A stretch of 52,330 bases of DNA from Candidatus Fermentithermobacillaceae bacterium (lineage in GTDB: Bacteria; Bacillota; Sulfobacillia; Fermentithermobacillales; Fermentithermobacillaceae), in the NCBI GenBank assembly GCA_012841375.1, contig DUUV01000095.1, positions 1 through 52,330 on the forward strand, given 5' to 3'. Position 1 is the stretch's first letter. Every line of letters begins with the position of its first letter. Positions 17,044-25,275 of the stretch are shown here, in pieces. The notes beneath the pieces are model-generated. The model was not told where the DNA came from and made no database searches. It saw only the letters and a list, made by a program, of their open reading frames with translations. The position numbers were made by a program, and so were the translations under genes.

Positions 17044-17072
17044 TTGTAGTCCGAAGCAATTCGTAGTATGCT
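17044..17072 (+). promoter_or_regulatory. Sigma-A-type promoter for the AbrB-ABC operon
   Basis: TTGTAG at 17044-17049 and TATGCT at 17067-17072 are separated by exactly 17 bp. The transcription start would fall near 17079, about 90 bases before the AbrB-like start codon. Confidence 0.5.
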
Positions 17073-17077
17073 CATCA

Positions 17078-17093
17078 ATGTGGATGACCACAT
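17078..17093 (+). promoter_or_regulatory. Palindrome at the predicted transcription start
   Basis: ATGTGG-ATGA-CCACAT is a perfect 6-4-6 inverted repeat covering the predicted +1 of the operon. Its place suggests a repressor operator. The AbrB-like product encoded next is the obvious candidate ligand, but AbrB-family proteins do not always bind clear palindromes. Confidence 0.4.
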
Positions 17094-17166
17094 GTGTGAA
17101 GCTTCATACTTATTACAACGCGGCGTAAATTGAACCACCAATTCACAAAGGAGGGAGGGGCTACGA

Positions 17167-17421
17167 TTGACTCACATATTGCGTAACAGGTTTCTCGGTT
17201 CGGCAACCGTTGGGGAGCGGGGACAGATTGTCATCCCCGCAGGGGCGCGGAGAGAATACGGTCTGGAGATCGGAGACAAAATCATGGTCTTCGCCAGCCG
17301 GCACGGGTTGGGGCTCATGTTGATCAAAGCAGAGCACGTGACTCGAATGCTGTCAGACACAATTGACCAGCTCGGCAAGATCGTGCAGGCATCAGCCAAC
17401 CCGGATGAGGTAACGGAATAG
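17167..17421 (+). CDS. AbrB/MazE/SpoVT-family DNA-binding protein
   Basis: An 84-residue transition-state-regulator-type protein. The swapped-hairpin DNA-binding domain is clear near residues 10-52 (GSATVGERGQIVIPAGARRE, then LEIGDKIMVF). The rest is a short helical tail (VTRMLSDTIDQLGKIVQ), probably for oligomerisation. The start is TTG 17167, six bases after GGAGGGAGGGG (17150-17160). The next gene, an ABC exporter subunit, follows by 18 bases, so this protein is likely the operon's own regulator. It is not a toxin-antitoxin antitoxin here: no toxin gene is adjacent. Confidence 0.9.
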   Translation: MTHILRNRFLGSATVGERGQIVIPAGARREYGLEIGDKIMVFASRHGLGLMLIKAEHVTRMLSDTIDQLGKIVQASANPDEVTE

Positions 17422-17439
17422 CCGGAGGAGGGTGACTGT

Positions 17440-19215
17440 TTGCGTACTCTCAAGAGGCTCACGAAATTCGCCGGCCCGTACTGGAAGATCTACGTCGGTA
17501 CGCTGGTAGTGGTCTTTGGGATCACAGGCATGGAACTCGTGCAGCCGCTAATCATTAGATGGATTGTTGACGAGATATTTGGGAACAAAGCTTGGCACAG
17601 TCTTCTCTGGGGCGTCCTTCTCATGGTGGGCGCCACCGTGGTGGCCGCAGTCCTGGGCTATGTGCAACGATACGCCATGTCTTGGACAGGGCAGCGGATC
17701 ATCTTCGACATCCGCAACAAACTGTACGAGCACCTCCAGCAGCTGTCGTTCAGCTTCTACGACAAGGCTCAGACAGGGCAATTGATGTCCAGGGTGACTG
17801 CCGATGTGGAGCAGACCAGGAATTTCCTGGCCCACCAGATCATCAGGATCGTGGCAGCGACAGTCCGGTTTACTGCGTCCATAGCACTCATGCTCTCTCT
17901 TGACTGGCGGCTGACCCTTGTCTCCATGATCCCGGTCCCCTTCCTGGCTTGGAGGGTGCAAGTTTATTCGACCGTGATCCGTCCTAGGTTCTGGGCGATC
18001 CAGCAGATGTTGGCCGTCATGACGGCTACGCTGCAGGAGAACATTACCGGACAGCGTGTGGTCAAGGCTTTTGCGAGGAAGCAACACGAGACCGAGAAGT
18101 TCGAGCGTGACAACTTGGACCTCCTCGAGAGGAACATAGACACTGTCCGCGCTTCGGCAGGAAACCAGGCAGTGATGACGTTGCTTGTCGAGTCGTCGCT
18201 GGCTCTCATCCTGTTCTGGGGTGGTAGGCAGATCATAGGCGGTGCTCTCAGCGTAGGTACCCTGGTGGCGTTCAACGCGCTCATGCTCGATACTCTGAGA
18301 CAAGTGCGGATGTTGGGGATGTGGGTCAGCGGAGCCCAGCGGACCATCGCTGCGGGGGACCGCATATTTGAGATCCTCGACACCAAGGCGGATGTAACGG
18401 ATAAGCCCGATGCCAAACCTCTGCCTCCCGTGAAAGGGGCCGTCTCCTTCGAGAACGTGAGCTTCGCCTACGACGGAGAGAACATGGTGCTTCACGATAT
18501 TAATCTGACCGTCCGGCCAGGCGAGACCATCGCGGTGTTGGGTGGGACAGGATCGGGGAAATCGAGTCTCATCAACCTCATCCCCAGGTTCTACGATGTG
18601 ACTGAAGGCCGCGTGCTCGTCGACGGGCATGACATACGCGATGTGACCTTAGATAGCCTCAGGAGGAGCATAGGAGTTGTCACACAGGAGACCTTCCTTT
18701 TCTCGGCATCTCTCAGGGACAATATCGCGTACGGGAAGCCGGAAGCCACAGAGGAAGAGATTCGCAGGGCAGCGGCTGCCGCTCACATAGACGACTTCAT
18801 TGACAGCTTGCCCAACGGCTACGATACGGTCATCGGCGAGCGCGGTGTGGGACTCTCGGGTGGCCAGAAGCAGCGGGTCGCCATCGCCCGGGCCCTTCTT
18901 ATGGATGCTCGAATACTGCTCCTGGACGAGTCGACCTCAAGCGTTGACGTTGAGACCGAGATGCAGATCCAGAAGGCCTTCGCTGAACTTCTGAAGAACA
19001 GGACTTCCTTCATCATAGCTCAAAGGCTGTCCACGGTGCGGAACGCCGACAGGATCATCGTCCTGGACAAAGGCAGGATTGCCGAAGAAGGCACGCACCG
19101 GTCTCTCCTAGAGAAGGGCGGCATCTACACTGCCATCTACAACCTGCAGTTCAGGAGCCAGGAGAGAGAAGAGTTTCAGCATGAGGTCGCTTCAACGGAA
19201 GGCGGTGAGAGGTAA
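17440..19215 (+). CDS. ABC exporter half-transporter, first subunit
   Basis: A 591-residue ABC exporter with an N-terminal six-helix membrane domain (about 1-310) and a C-terminal ATPase domain (about 335-570). The Walker A motif is GGTGSGKSS, the signature is LSGGQKQR and the Walker B is ILLLDEST with the catalytic Glu present. The switch histidine is replaced by Gln (FIIAQRLST), unlike the second subunit. Together with the next gene, with which it overlaps by one base (TAATG), it should form a heterodimeric exporter for drugs, lipids or peptides. The start is TTG 17440 behind GGAGGAGGGTG. The substrate cannot be told. Confidence 0.92.
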   Translation: MRTLKRLTKFAGPYWKIYVGTLVVVFGITGMELVQPLIIRWIVDEIFGNKAWHSLLWGVLLMVGATVVAAVLGYVQRYAMSWTGQRIIFDIRNKLYEHLQQLSFSFYDKAQTGQLMSRVTADVEQTRNFLAHQIIRIVAATVRFTASIALMLSLDWRLTLVSMIPVPFLAWRVQVYSTVIRPRFWAIQQMLAVMTATLQENITGQRVVKAFARKQHETEKFERDNLDLLERNIDTVRASAGNQAVMTLLVESSLALILFWGGRQIIGGALSVGTLVAFNALMLDTLRQVRMLGMWVSGAQRTIAAGDRIFEILDTKADVTDKPDAKPLPPVKGAVSFENVSFAYDGENMVLHDINLTVRPGETIAVLGGTGSGKSSLINLIPRFYDVTEGRVLVDGHDIRDVTLDSLRRSIGVVTQETFLFSASLRDNIAYGKPEATEEEIRRAAAAAHIDDFIDSLPNGYDTVIGERGVGLSGGQKQRVAIARALLMDARILLLDESTSSVDVETEMQIQKAFAELLKNRTSFIIAQRLSTVRNADRIIVLDKGRIAEEGTHRSLLEKGGIYTAIYNLQFRSQEREEFQHEVASTEGGER

Positions 19216-21089
19216 TGGGCATGCACTTCCACGGACGCGGCAGGCTTGATGCCGACGATCTCAGCCTGGCTAATGTCAACTTCAAGCACCTGGGTAGGAC
19301 CAAGGAGTTCGTTATGCCTTTCTTATCGCGTCTGGCGGCGGCCATGGCATTGGTCATAATCCTGGGGATACTGGGGCTTCAGGGGCCCGTCATTATTGGG
19401 CGAGTAGTCGATCTTGTCGAGACTGAGACCGCCACATATGACCGGTTACATACCCTGATCGTCCTCTACGTAGGGTTGCAGGTCGCCATAGCCGTGCTGC
19501 GGTACATCCAGACGTATATCATGTCCTGGACAGGCCAGTACATGCTCTACTCCATAAGAAAGAAGCTGTTTCTACATCTGCAGGACTTGGGCCTTGACTT
19601 CTATGACAAGCTTCAGGCCGGGCGGATCATGTCCAGAGTGGTCAACGACGTGGAGTCCATCAACCACCTCCTGGCAGGAGGTTCGTTGAACCTGTTGTCG
19701 GACTTCGTGAACATCTTTGGGATCATTTACATCATGCTCAAGCTTAACGCTCGCCTGGCGATGATCACGTTCATCACGTTGCCCCTGCTTTTCTTCACCA
19801 TCTACTTCCTGCAGTCAAAGCTCACCCGCGCCTATCACAAGACCAGGCGGAGGCTGGCGGACATAGCCGCCAACCTGCAGGAGTCCATATCGGGAATGAA
19901 GATCACCCAGGCCTTTTCCCGGGAAGACCAGAACGCCGATCGCTTCAACGACACCAACCGGCAGAACTTCCAGGCTCAGATGGAAGCCGCCAGGCTCCAC
20001 GCCGTGTTTTTCCCGTTGGTGGACATCATCAGCACCATTGGTGTTGCACTTGTCTACTACTACGGCGGGATCAGGATGTCGCTGGGCGACGCCGCAGTCA
20101 CCATCGGTACGATCACGGTTTTCGTGAACTACACCAACAGGCTGTTCTGGCCCATCCGGAACCTGGTCGAGGTCTGGAACTGGGTTCTCCAGGCGGCCGT
20201 GTCATCAGAGCGTGTCTTCGAGGTGCTTGACACCGAGCCCAACGTCCAAGACAAACCTGACGCCATTGAACTGGGCAGCGTGGAGGGGCATGTAGAGTTC
20301 AAAGACATCACCTTCGGTTACGACCCGTCTCTACCCGTCCTGCACAATGTGAACATAGAGGCGAAACCCAATGAGACTATCGCGCTGGTGGGACCGACGG
20401 GAGCCGGCAAGAGCTCGGTGATCAATCTCTTGTGCCGGTTCTACGATGTCCAAGGCGGCGCGGTTGTTGTGGACGGTCACGATGTCCGCGACGTCACGAT
20501 CCAATCCCTGAGGCAAAACCTGGGGATAGTGCTCCAGGACACGGTGCTGTTCTCAGGGACCATCCGGGAAAACATCCGTTACGGCCGGCTCACTGCCACC
20601 GATGAGGAAGTCGAAGAGGCGGCCAAAGTGGTCGGAGCCCACGACTTCATCATGAGGCAGCCTGATGGCTATGACACGGAAGTGAGGGAGAGAGGGTCCA
20701 GGCTCTCGGTCGGTCAGAGGCAGCTCTTGGCGTTCGCCCGGGCTCTCCTGGCAGACCCGAGGATCCTGATCCTCGACGAAGCCACATCTTCTGTCGACGC
20801 GTACACCGAGCTTCTGATACAGCGCGCCCTCGAGAAGCTGTTCAAAGGCCGGACTTCGATCGTCATCGCCCACAGGCTTTCCACCATTAGAAACGCCGAC
20901 CGCATCTACGTCATTGATCAAGGCAGGGTTGTTGAGGTAGGAAACCACGAGGAACTAGTGGCCGAGGGCGGGCTCTACAAGTCTCTCTACGAGAAACAAT
21001 TTACGGGCGCGCCTTTGGTCGAGGAAGACCAGGCTCAAGAGAAGCCCGTCAAGGGGAGGCCGCGGCTCAGGCCGGCCACCGGGGACTAG
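19215..21089 (+). CDS. ABC exporter half-transporter, second subunit
   Basis: A 624-residue ABC exporter subunit: membrane domain about 35-340, ATPase domain about 365-600. It has Walker A GPTGAGKSS, Walker B ILILDEAT and the switch histidine (IVIAHRLST), but its signature is LSVGQ and not LSGGQ. Since ATP sites in these dimers pair Walker A of one chain with the signature of the other, this subunit's LSVGQ and the partner's His-to-Gln change fall in the same site. That gives one degenerate and one canonical site, as in known asymmetric exporters. ATG 19215 overlaps the upstream stop; ATG 19221 is an alternative. An Arg/Lys/Pro-rich tail ends the protein. Confidence 0.92.
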   Translation: MGMHFHGRGRLDADDLSLANVNFKHLGRTKEFVMPFLSRLAAAMALVIILGILGLQGPVIIGRVVDLVETETATYDRLHTLIVLYVGLQVAIAVLRYIQTYIMSWTGQYMLYSIRKKLFLHLQDLGLDFYDKLQAGRIMSRVVNDVESINHLLAGGSLNLLSDFVNIFGIIYIMLKLNARLAMITFITLPLLFFTIYFLQSKLTRAYHKTRRRLADIAANLQESISGMKITQAFSREDQNADRFNDTNRQNFQAQMEAARLHAVFFPLVDIISTIGVALVYYYGGIRMSLGDAAVTIGTITVFVNYTNRLFWPIRNLVEVWNWVLQAAVSSERVFEVLDTEPNVQDKPDAIELGSVEGHVEFKDITFGYDPSLPVLHNVNIEAKPNETIALVGPTGAGKSSVINLLCRFYDVQGGAVVVDGHDVRDVTIQSLRQNLGIVLQDTVLFSGTIRENIRYGRLTATDEEVEEAAKVVGAHDFIMRQPDGYDTEVRERGSRLSVGQRQLLAFARALLADPRILILDEATSSVDAYTELLIQRALEKLFKGRTSIVIAHRLSTIRNADRIYVIDQGRVVEVGNHEELVAEGGLYKSLYEKQFTGAPLVEEDQAQEKPVKGRPRLRPATGD

Positions 21090-21118
21090 GGCGCATGGAG
21101 ACCACAAAGATTGAAGTG

Positions 21119-21152
21119 AGACTGAGGGGCCGCGACCGTGGCCTCTCAGTCT
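21119..21152. terminator. Bidirectional terminator between convergent genes
   Basis: AGACTGAG and GGCC on the left pair with GGCC and CTCAGTCT on the right, with a one-base bulge on each side and a GC-rich loop. It sits between the ABC exporter gene and the convergent membrane protein gene. Confidence 0.7.
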
Positions 21153-21154
21153 GA

Positions 21155-23602
21155 TCACAGACCGGTATACTGCAAGACCCGCGAGGTGATCCTGTAGTAC
21201 CTGATTCCCTCCGTAACCGGGGATATGCCGGCGTATGACCTGTCAAGGTAGAGAGCTTGCATCTTGTGAGTTACTCTCGCCATTCCGTAGGGCTCTACGC
21301 CGTAGGGCAGCGAATCGGGCAGATGAACCGTATCCCACCACACTATCGAGACCGAGTAACGGGGAGGGACGTGAAGAGAGGTTTCGCCACCCAGTTCTTC
21401 GGGAGAACAGCCTAGGAGCGTATCCAGCCCATGTATCCGGAACCCCTTGGGGTGTGTTCTGGGTAATTCCGGTTCAAAGAACTCCACCGAGACGGCGTCA
21501 GCGTACTGCATGAGCCCGAAACTCGCGGCGAGCTTCACCTGCTCCTCTGTGTCGTCCTCCGCCTTCGCTTCATCTCCCTTGTACCGGGTCCTCGCCGGGT
21601 GTGCCCAGTCGAACTTTACCGTGTCGTCAAGATCTATGTATTGGAACCCCGCCAGGCTTTCGTAATCACTTGGATCACCGTGGGATTGGACCATAGTGAC
21701 CCGGTGGATGGGTACCGGTGAACTGAAGACAAGCCTGGCCTCAAAGCCGTAAGATTCCTCGGCAACCGCCCAGGCGGGGATCCGGGGGCTGTAGGGAGTG
21801 GGCACCAGGAGACCCGAGATGAGGACCAGCGCCAGGGCAGCCACTTCACAGAGGGCGAGAGGGAGAAAGGCCTTGCGCGCGACAGGGCCGGGCATCCTCA
21901 GGGTTCCGAGGACAGAGGCCGCCGTGACTCCCAGGGAAAGCGCCGAGATCATGGAACCCCAGTTGAGGCTGGTCCAAGAGGCGCGGTATAGGGCTTGGGT
22001 CCACTGCGCAAACGGGTTGCCTGCCCAGAACACTGCCAGAAGCGGTGCCAGGTAAAGGAGCCTCGCAGACCACAGGGCGTAAAGTGAGGGAGCCTGACCC
22101 TCGCCCTGCGGCTTGAGGATGAGGGTGCCCGCGCCGTGGGCCACTCCGGCTAAGGCCAGTGATGGGAGCATTTCCGATTGGGTATAGGAGGCGGCTCCTA
22201 TGAGGGTAGCCAGTACGGCGAGACCCCAGGCAGACCCCCAGACGCTTTTCTCGTCGGGCGGTCTTGTGCCGGCACGTGAGATCTCATGGACATGGTGGAT
22301 CCTTGACCTGATGCTCCACAGCCTGAGAAAAGCGGAGAGGACCAGCAGTGCGAAGATGACGAACACGAGGATGATCGAACGCCCGGGAAGGACGTCTGAC
22401 GCATACCTTACTGCCGACCTATTGCTGAAGAGAGAGTGAAGGACCATGGAGAGCGCCGCGGCCGCGCAGGTCCCGGCGCATAGAGCGAACGCCGAGAGGT
22501 CCTTCGGAAGGCGGCTGAGCGCGATGGCGAGCAGTACGGCGGCCAGGCCTAATCCGGCGCCCAACGCGACGCTTCCCGGCACGAAACGGGTTTCCCCCAA
22601 GACACTGAGCACAGGCATCTCTCCTGCAACCGGCCCCTCTGGAGGTGGGGGCGTCCCTAAGGCGGATGTGAGGGCTTCAGCCACCGCGCTGACGGTGTCC
22701 CCGACAGAAACCGCCGGGGCCGCAGCGCTCCTTGACCTGACGGTAGGGTCGGAAAAGGGCAATCCTACGGTGACGACCGGCACACCGAGATCCTCCAATA
22801 TGCCGTGCTCTCCCTGGAAACCGGCGCCCAGAGGCAAGGGCTTCTCCGGTGAAAGGCCGCCAAGGAGCCTGGACCGTCCGGCCAGGAGGTGAAGGGTCCG
22901 GTAAGTGGCGATGACCGGTTGGAGACCGGCGGTCTCGGCCGCTTCCACAAGCCTTTCCACAAACGATATGGGGGTCTCTGCCCCGGCAACCAGGGGCAGC
23001 CTGCCGTAAGCCTGAAGGTCACCCAGCACTAGGAAAGCGCCCGCCGTAATCCCTTCCTCCTCAAGGACGTCCATGAGCGCCCATAGCCCGGCTCCGTTCT
23101 GGTAGTGGCCCGAGACAAAAGCCATCCCGAGTTTCAGAGGATCCCGGTCAAGTCTATGGGCCAATTCCAGAGCCAGGGACGTTGAGACGGCGGTCGCCGA
23201 CCACGTCGAGGGGTCCTGGGGAGAATCGGGGAAAAGGTTGTCGTAGGGCGAGATGATGAGATAGTCGAGACTCCTGGCATCCGGCGATTGGAGCGCCAGA
23301 AGGTTCTCCCCGCTCACTCGAGCGTACACTATGCTCCTGTCCAAGTCGGATGCGGTCTTCGTCACATTCGTATAGGGAAGGATTCTTGTTGACCAGCCCT
23401 CTTGCTGCAGCTGGCCTGCCAGATAGGAGAGGAACCTGCCGGCCTCATAAGACGAGGTTTTCCGCTCAGGGAACGATTCCACGATTCCATAGGCCGGCGA
23501 GGATGGCGCTGCGAACGCGGGACCCGGCGACATCAAGATCTGAAGGGCGGCGAAGAGTGTAATGAGCGCTGTTAGGACCCGGAAATATGATGGCTTCCGC
23601 AT
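21155..23602 (-). CDS. Large membrane protein with degenerate M28 peptidase-like domain
   Basis: An 815-residue protein with a signal peptide (about 8-32, ending PAFAAP), an extracellular domain to about 310, a membrane part with about eight or nine helices (about 340-610), and a C-terminal extracellular beta-rich domain. The first domain follows the fold pattern of M28 aminopeptidases (LDYLIISPYDN, then SATAVSTSLALELAHRL). The metal-binding His and Asp of the family's HYD motif are not intact, and the later ligands are not seen. This resembles GPI-transamidase subunit GAA1-like proteins, which are also inactive M28 plus helices; this is a loose inference. ATG 23602 has GGAGTGAG upstream; GTG 23614 is the longer alternative. 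The function is unknown. Confidence 0.7.
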   Translation of the reverse strand: MRKPSYFRVLTALITLFAALQILMSPGPAFAAPSSPAYGIVESFPERKTSSYEAGRFLSYLAGQLQQEGWSTRILPYTNVTKTASDLDRSIVYARVSGENLLALQSPDARSLDYLIISPYDNLFPDSPQDPSTWSATAVSTSLALELAHRLDRDPLKLGMAFVSGHYQNGAGLWALMDVLEEEGITAGAFLVLGDLQAYGRLPLVAGAETPISFVERLVEAAETAGLQPVIATYRTLHLLAGRSRLLGGLSPEKPLPLGAGFQGEHGILEDLGVPVVTVGLPFSDPTVRSRSAAAPAVSVGDTVSAVAEALTSALGTPPPPEGPVAGEMPVLSVLGETRFVPGSVALGAGLGLAAVLLAIALSRLPKDLSAFALCAGTCAAAALSMVLHSLFSNRSAVRYASDVLPGRSIILVFVIFALLVLSAFLRLWSIRSRIHHVHEISRAGTRPPDEKSVWGSAWGLAVLATLIGAASYTQSEMLPSLALAGVAHGAGTLILKPQGEGQAPSLYALWSARLLYLAPLLAVFWAGNPFAQWTQALYRASWTSLNWGSMISALSLGVTAASVLGTLRMPGPVARKAFLPLALCEVAALALVLISGLLVPTPYSPRIPAWAVAEESYGFEARLVFSSPVPIHRVTMVQSHGDPSDYESLAGFQYIDLDDTVKFDWAHPARTRYKGDEAKAEDDTEEQVKLAASFGLMQYADAVSVEFFEPELPRTHPKGFRIHGLDTLLGCSPEELGGETSLHVPPRYSVSIVWWDTVHLPDSLPYGVEPYGMARVTHKMQALYLDRSYAGISPVTEGIRYYRITSRVLQYTGL

Positions 23603-23687
23603 AGAGGGGCTCACTCCATTGAGAACGGCTATGCTTTCTCATTCTACGGAAATCGCCCTTATCCTGTCCTGGGTGCGCGGGGGCCTT

Positions 23688-23954
23688 CTACCGGCCCTTG
23701 CCTTTGTCCTCAGCGACGTGCCTGAAAAGGCGGTATAGCCTGTGAAGGCCGGCCAGGAGGCCCAAGATGAGCCCAACCGGAGCGAAGAGAGCGGAGCCGC
23801 GGTTTCTGTCCAGCCAAGTTCCGATCAGGTAACCGGCCAGCGTGGACGATATCAGCGAGAAGCCCACACCCAAAACCACGCCCACCGAGATGCCCATTCC
23901 CCTGTCTGACCTCGGGGGCCTTCGGTGCCTGTCCCCACGTGGGTCACTCTTCAA
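23688..23954 (-). CDS. AtpZ/AtpI-family protein
   Basis: An 88-residue protein with two hydrophobic helices (about 22-44 and 55-72) and the family pattern GVGFSLISSTLAGYLIGTWLD, then GLILGLLAGLHRLYRL. AtpZ and AtpI accompany ATP synthase and are linked to Mg/Ca transport or c-ring assembly. No ATP synthase gene is in the window, so it is an orphan or its operon lies elsewhere. The start is TTG 23954, seven bases after GAGGAGG. It lies 73 bases upstream of, and is co-directional with, the M28-like gene. Confidence 0.82.
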   Translation of the reverse strand: MKSDPRGDRHRRPPRSDRGMGISVGVVLGVGFSLISSTLAGYLIGTWLDRNRGSALFAPVGLILGLLAGLHRLYRLFRHVAEDKGKGR

Positions 23955-24076
23955 GGAAAGCCCTCCTCGCGTGGAGATTGTGCCGCTTTGTACGGAACCA
24001 TTATAGACCTTGCCCGTTGGAAGCGGTACGATGTAAGCGTGGGTTTCTCAAACACCGGCATGGGAGGGTTTCAGAC

Positions 24077-25267
24077 ATGAAGCTTTCGTCTAGGGCCAAG
24101 TCCATCGGGGCGTCGCCCACTCTGGCGCTTGATGCCAAGACCAAAGAGCTCATCCGCCAGGGCGTGGACGTACTTAGTTTCGGAGTAGGCGAACCTGATT
24201 TCGACACTCCTTCTCACATCAAGGATGCGGCCATCCAGGCCATCAACTCCGGGTTCACCAAGTACACGCCGTCTCAGGGTATTCCTGAGCTGCGTGAGGC
24301 GGTGTGCCGGAAGCTCAAGGAAGATAACGGTCTGGAGTACAAGCCAAACGAGGTCTTGGTCTCGACCGGGGCCAAGCACTCCATCTACAACGCGGTTATG
24401 GTCCTATGTGACGATGGTGATGAGGTTATCATCCCCGAACCCTACTGGGTGAGCTATCCCGAAATGGTCCGCCTGGCCGGCGGCAAGGTAGTCACAGTGC
24501 CAACCGGCATAGATCAAGGATTCAAGATCACCGCCGAACAGCTTGAGGCGGCGATCACCGAAAAGACGTCGCTCCTCATGCTCAACACCCCGTCCAACCC
24601 GACGGGCGCCGTCTACACCGAAGAGGAACTCAGGAAGATAGCCGAAGTGTGCGTCAAGCACAACATAGCGGTCATCTCCGACGAGATTTACGAGAAACTC
24701 ATATATGAAGGAAAACACGTGTCCTTCGCTTCACTTAGCCCTCGGGCAAAGGCGTTGACTGTGACCGTTAACGGCGTCTCCAAGTCCTACGCGATGACCG
24801 GTTGGCGTATCGGCTATGCCGCAGGTCCCAGAGAAGTGATCGCGGCCATGAGCAACCTCCAGAGCCATGCGACCTCAAACGCGAACTCGATCGCACAGAA
24901 GGCGGCCGTGGAGGGACTTACCGGTCCTCAAGAGCCGCTGGAGGCGATGAGACGTGAGTTCGGCAAGCGCCGTGACTACATGGCCAAACGTCTCAACGAA
25001 ATGCCCGGTTTCAGGTGCCTGGTCCCGCCCGGAGCTTTCTACTGCTATCCCGATGTATCGGGCGTCTTCGGGCACAAGGTGAAGGGGAAACTGGTGACCG
25101 ATGACTCGGTCCTCGCCAGCATCCTCCTGGATGAAGGGCGTATCGCCGCGGTTCCCGGCATCGCCTTCGGTACCAAGGGTTACCTGCGTTTTTCCTATGC
25201 CACCTCTATGGAGATCATTGAGGAAGGTATGAACAGGCTGGCCGACGTCATGAAGACAATGGAGTAG
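24077..25267 (+). CDS. Aspartate aminotransferase (class I, PLP-dependent)
   Basis: A 396-residue fold-type I aminotransferase. Family signatures include FGVGEPDFDTP, the YTPSQGIPELREA substrate loop, NTPSNPTGAVY, ISDEIYE and the PLP lysine in VNGVSKSYAMTGWRIGY, ending with FRFS-like LRFSYATS. It matches bacterial subgroup Ib aspartate aminotransferases (AspB-type), which make aspartate from oxaloacetate and may also serve aromatic amino acids or prephenate. ATG 24077 is chosen because it follows GGGAGGG and starts at the family N-terminus (MKLSSRA); the longer open frame upstream is not conserved-looking. murD starts nine bases after the stop. Confidence 0.92.
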   Translation: MKLSSRAKSIGASPTLALDAKTKELIRQGVDVLSFGVGEPDFDTPSHIKDAAIQAINSGFTKYTPSQGIPELREAVCRKLKEDNGLEYKPNEVLVSTGAKHSIYNAVMVLCDDGDEVIIPEPYWVSYPEMVRLAGGKVVTVPTGIDQGFKITAEQLEAAITEKTSLLMLNTPSNPTGAVYTEEELRKIAEVCVKHNIAVISDEIYEKLIYEGKHVSFASLSPRAKALTVTVNGVSKSYAMTGWRIGYAAGPREVIAAMSNLQSHATSNANSIAQKAAVEGLTGPQEPLEAMRREFGKRRDYMAKRLNEMPGFRCLVPPGAFYCYPDVSGVFGHKVKGKLVTDDSVLASILLDEGRIAAVPGIAFGTKGYLRFSYATSMEIIEEGMNRLADVMKTME

Positions 25268-25275
25268 AGCCACCC

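Larger units (their letters stand above)
16825..17166. other. 342-bp divergent intergenic region, sigI / abrB-like
   Basis: No gene is supported here. An open frame on the plus strand (16709-17005) is mostly antisense to sigI. The region must hold the sigI promoter (not located) and the promoter and operator candidates of the AbrB-like gene at 17044-17072 and 17078-17093. The right half is AT-richer than the surrounding genes. Confidence 0.6.
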
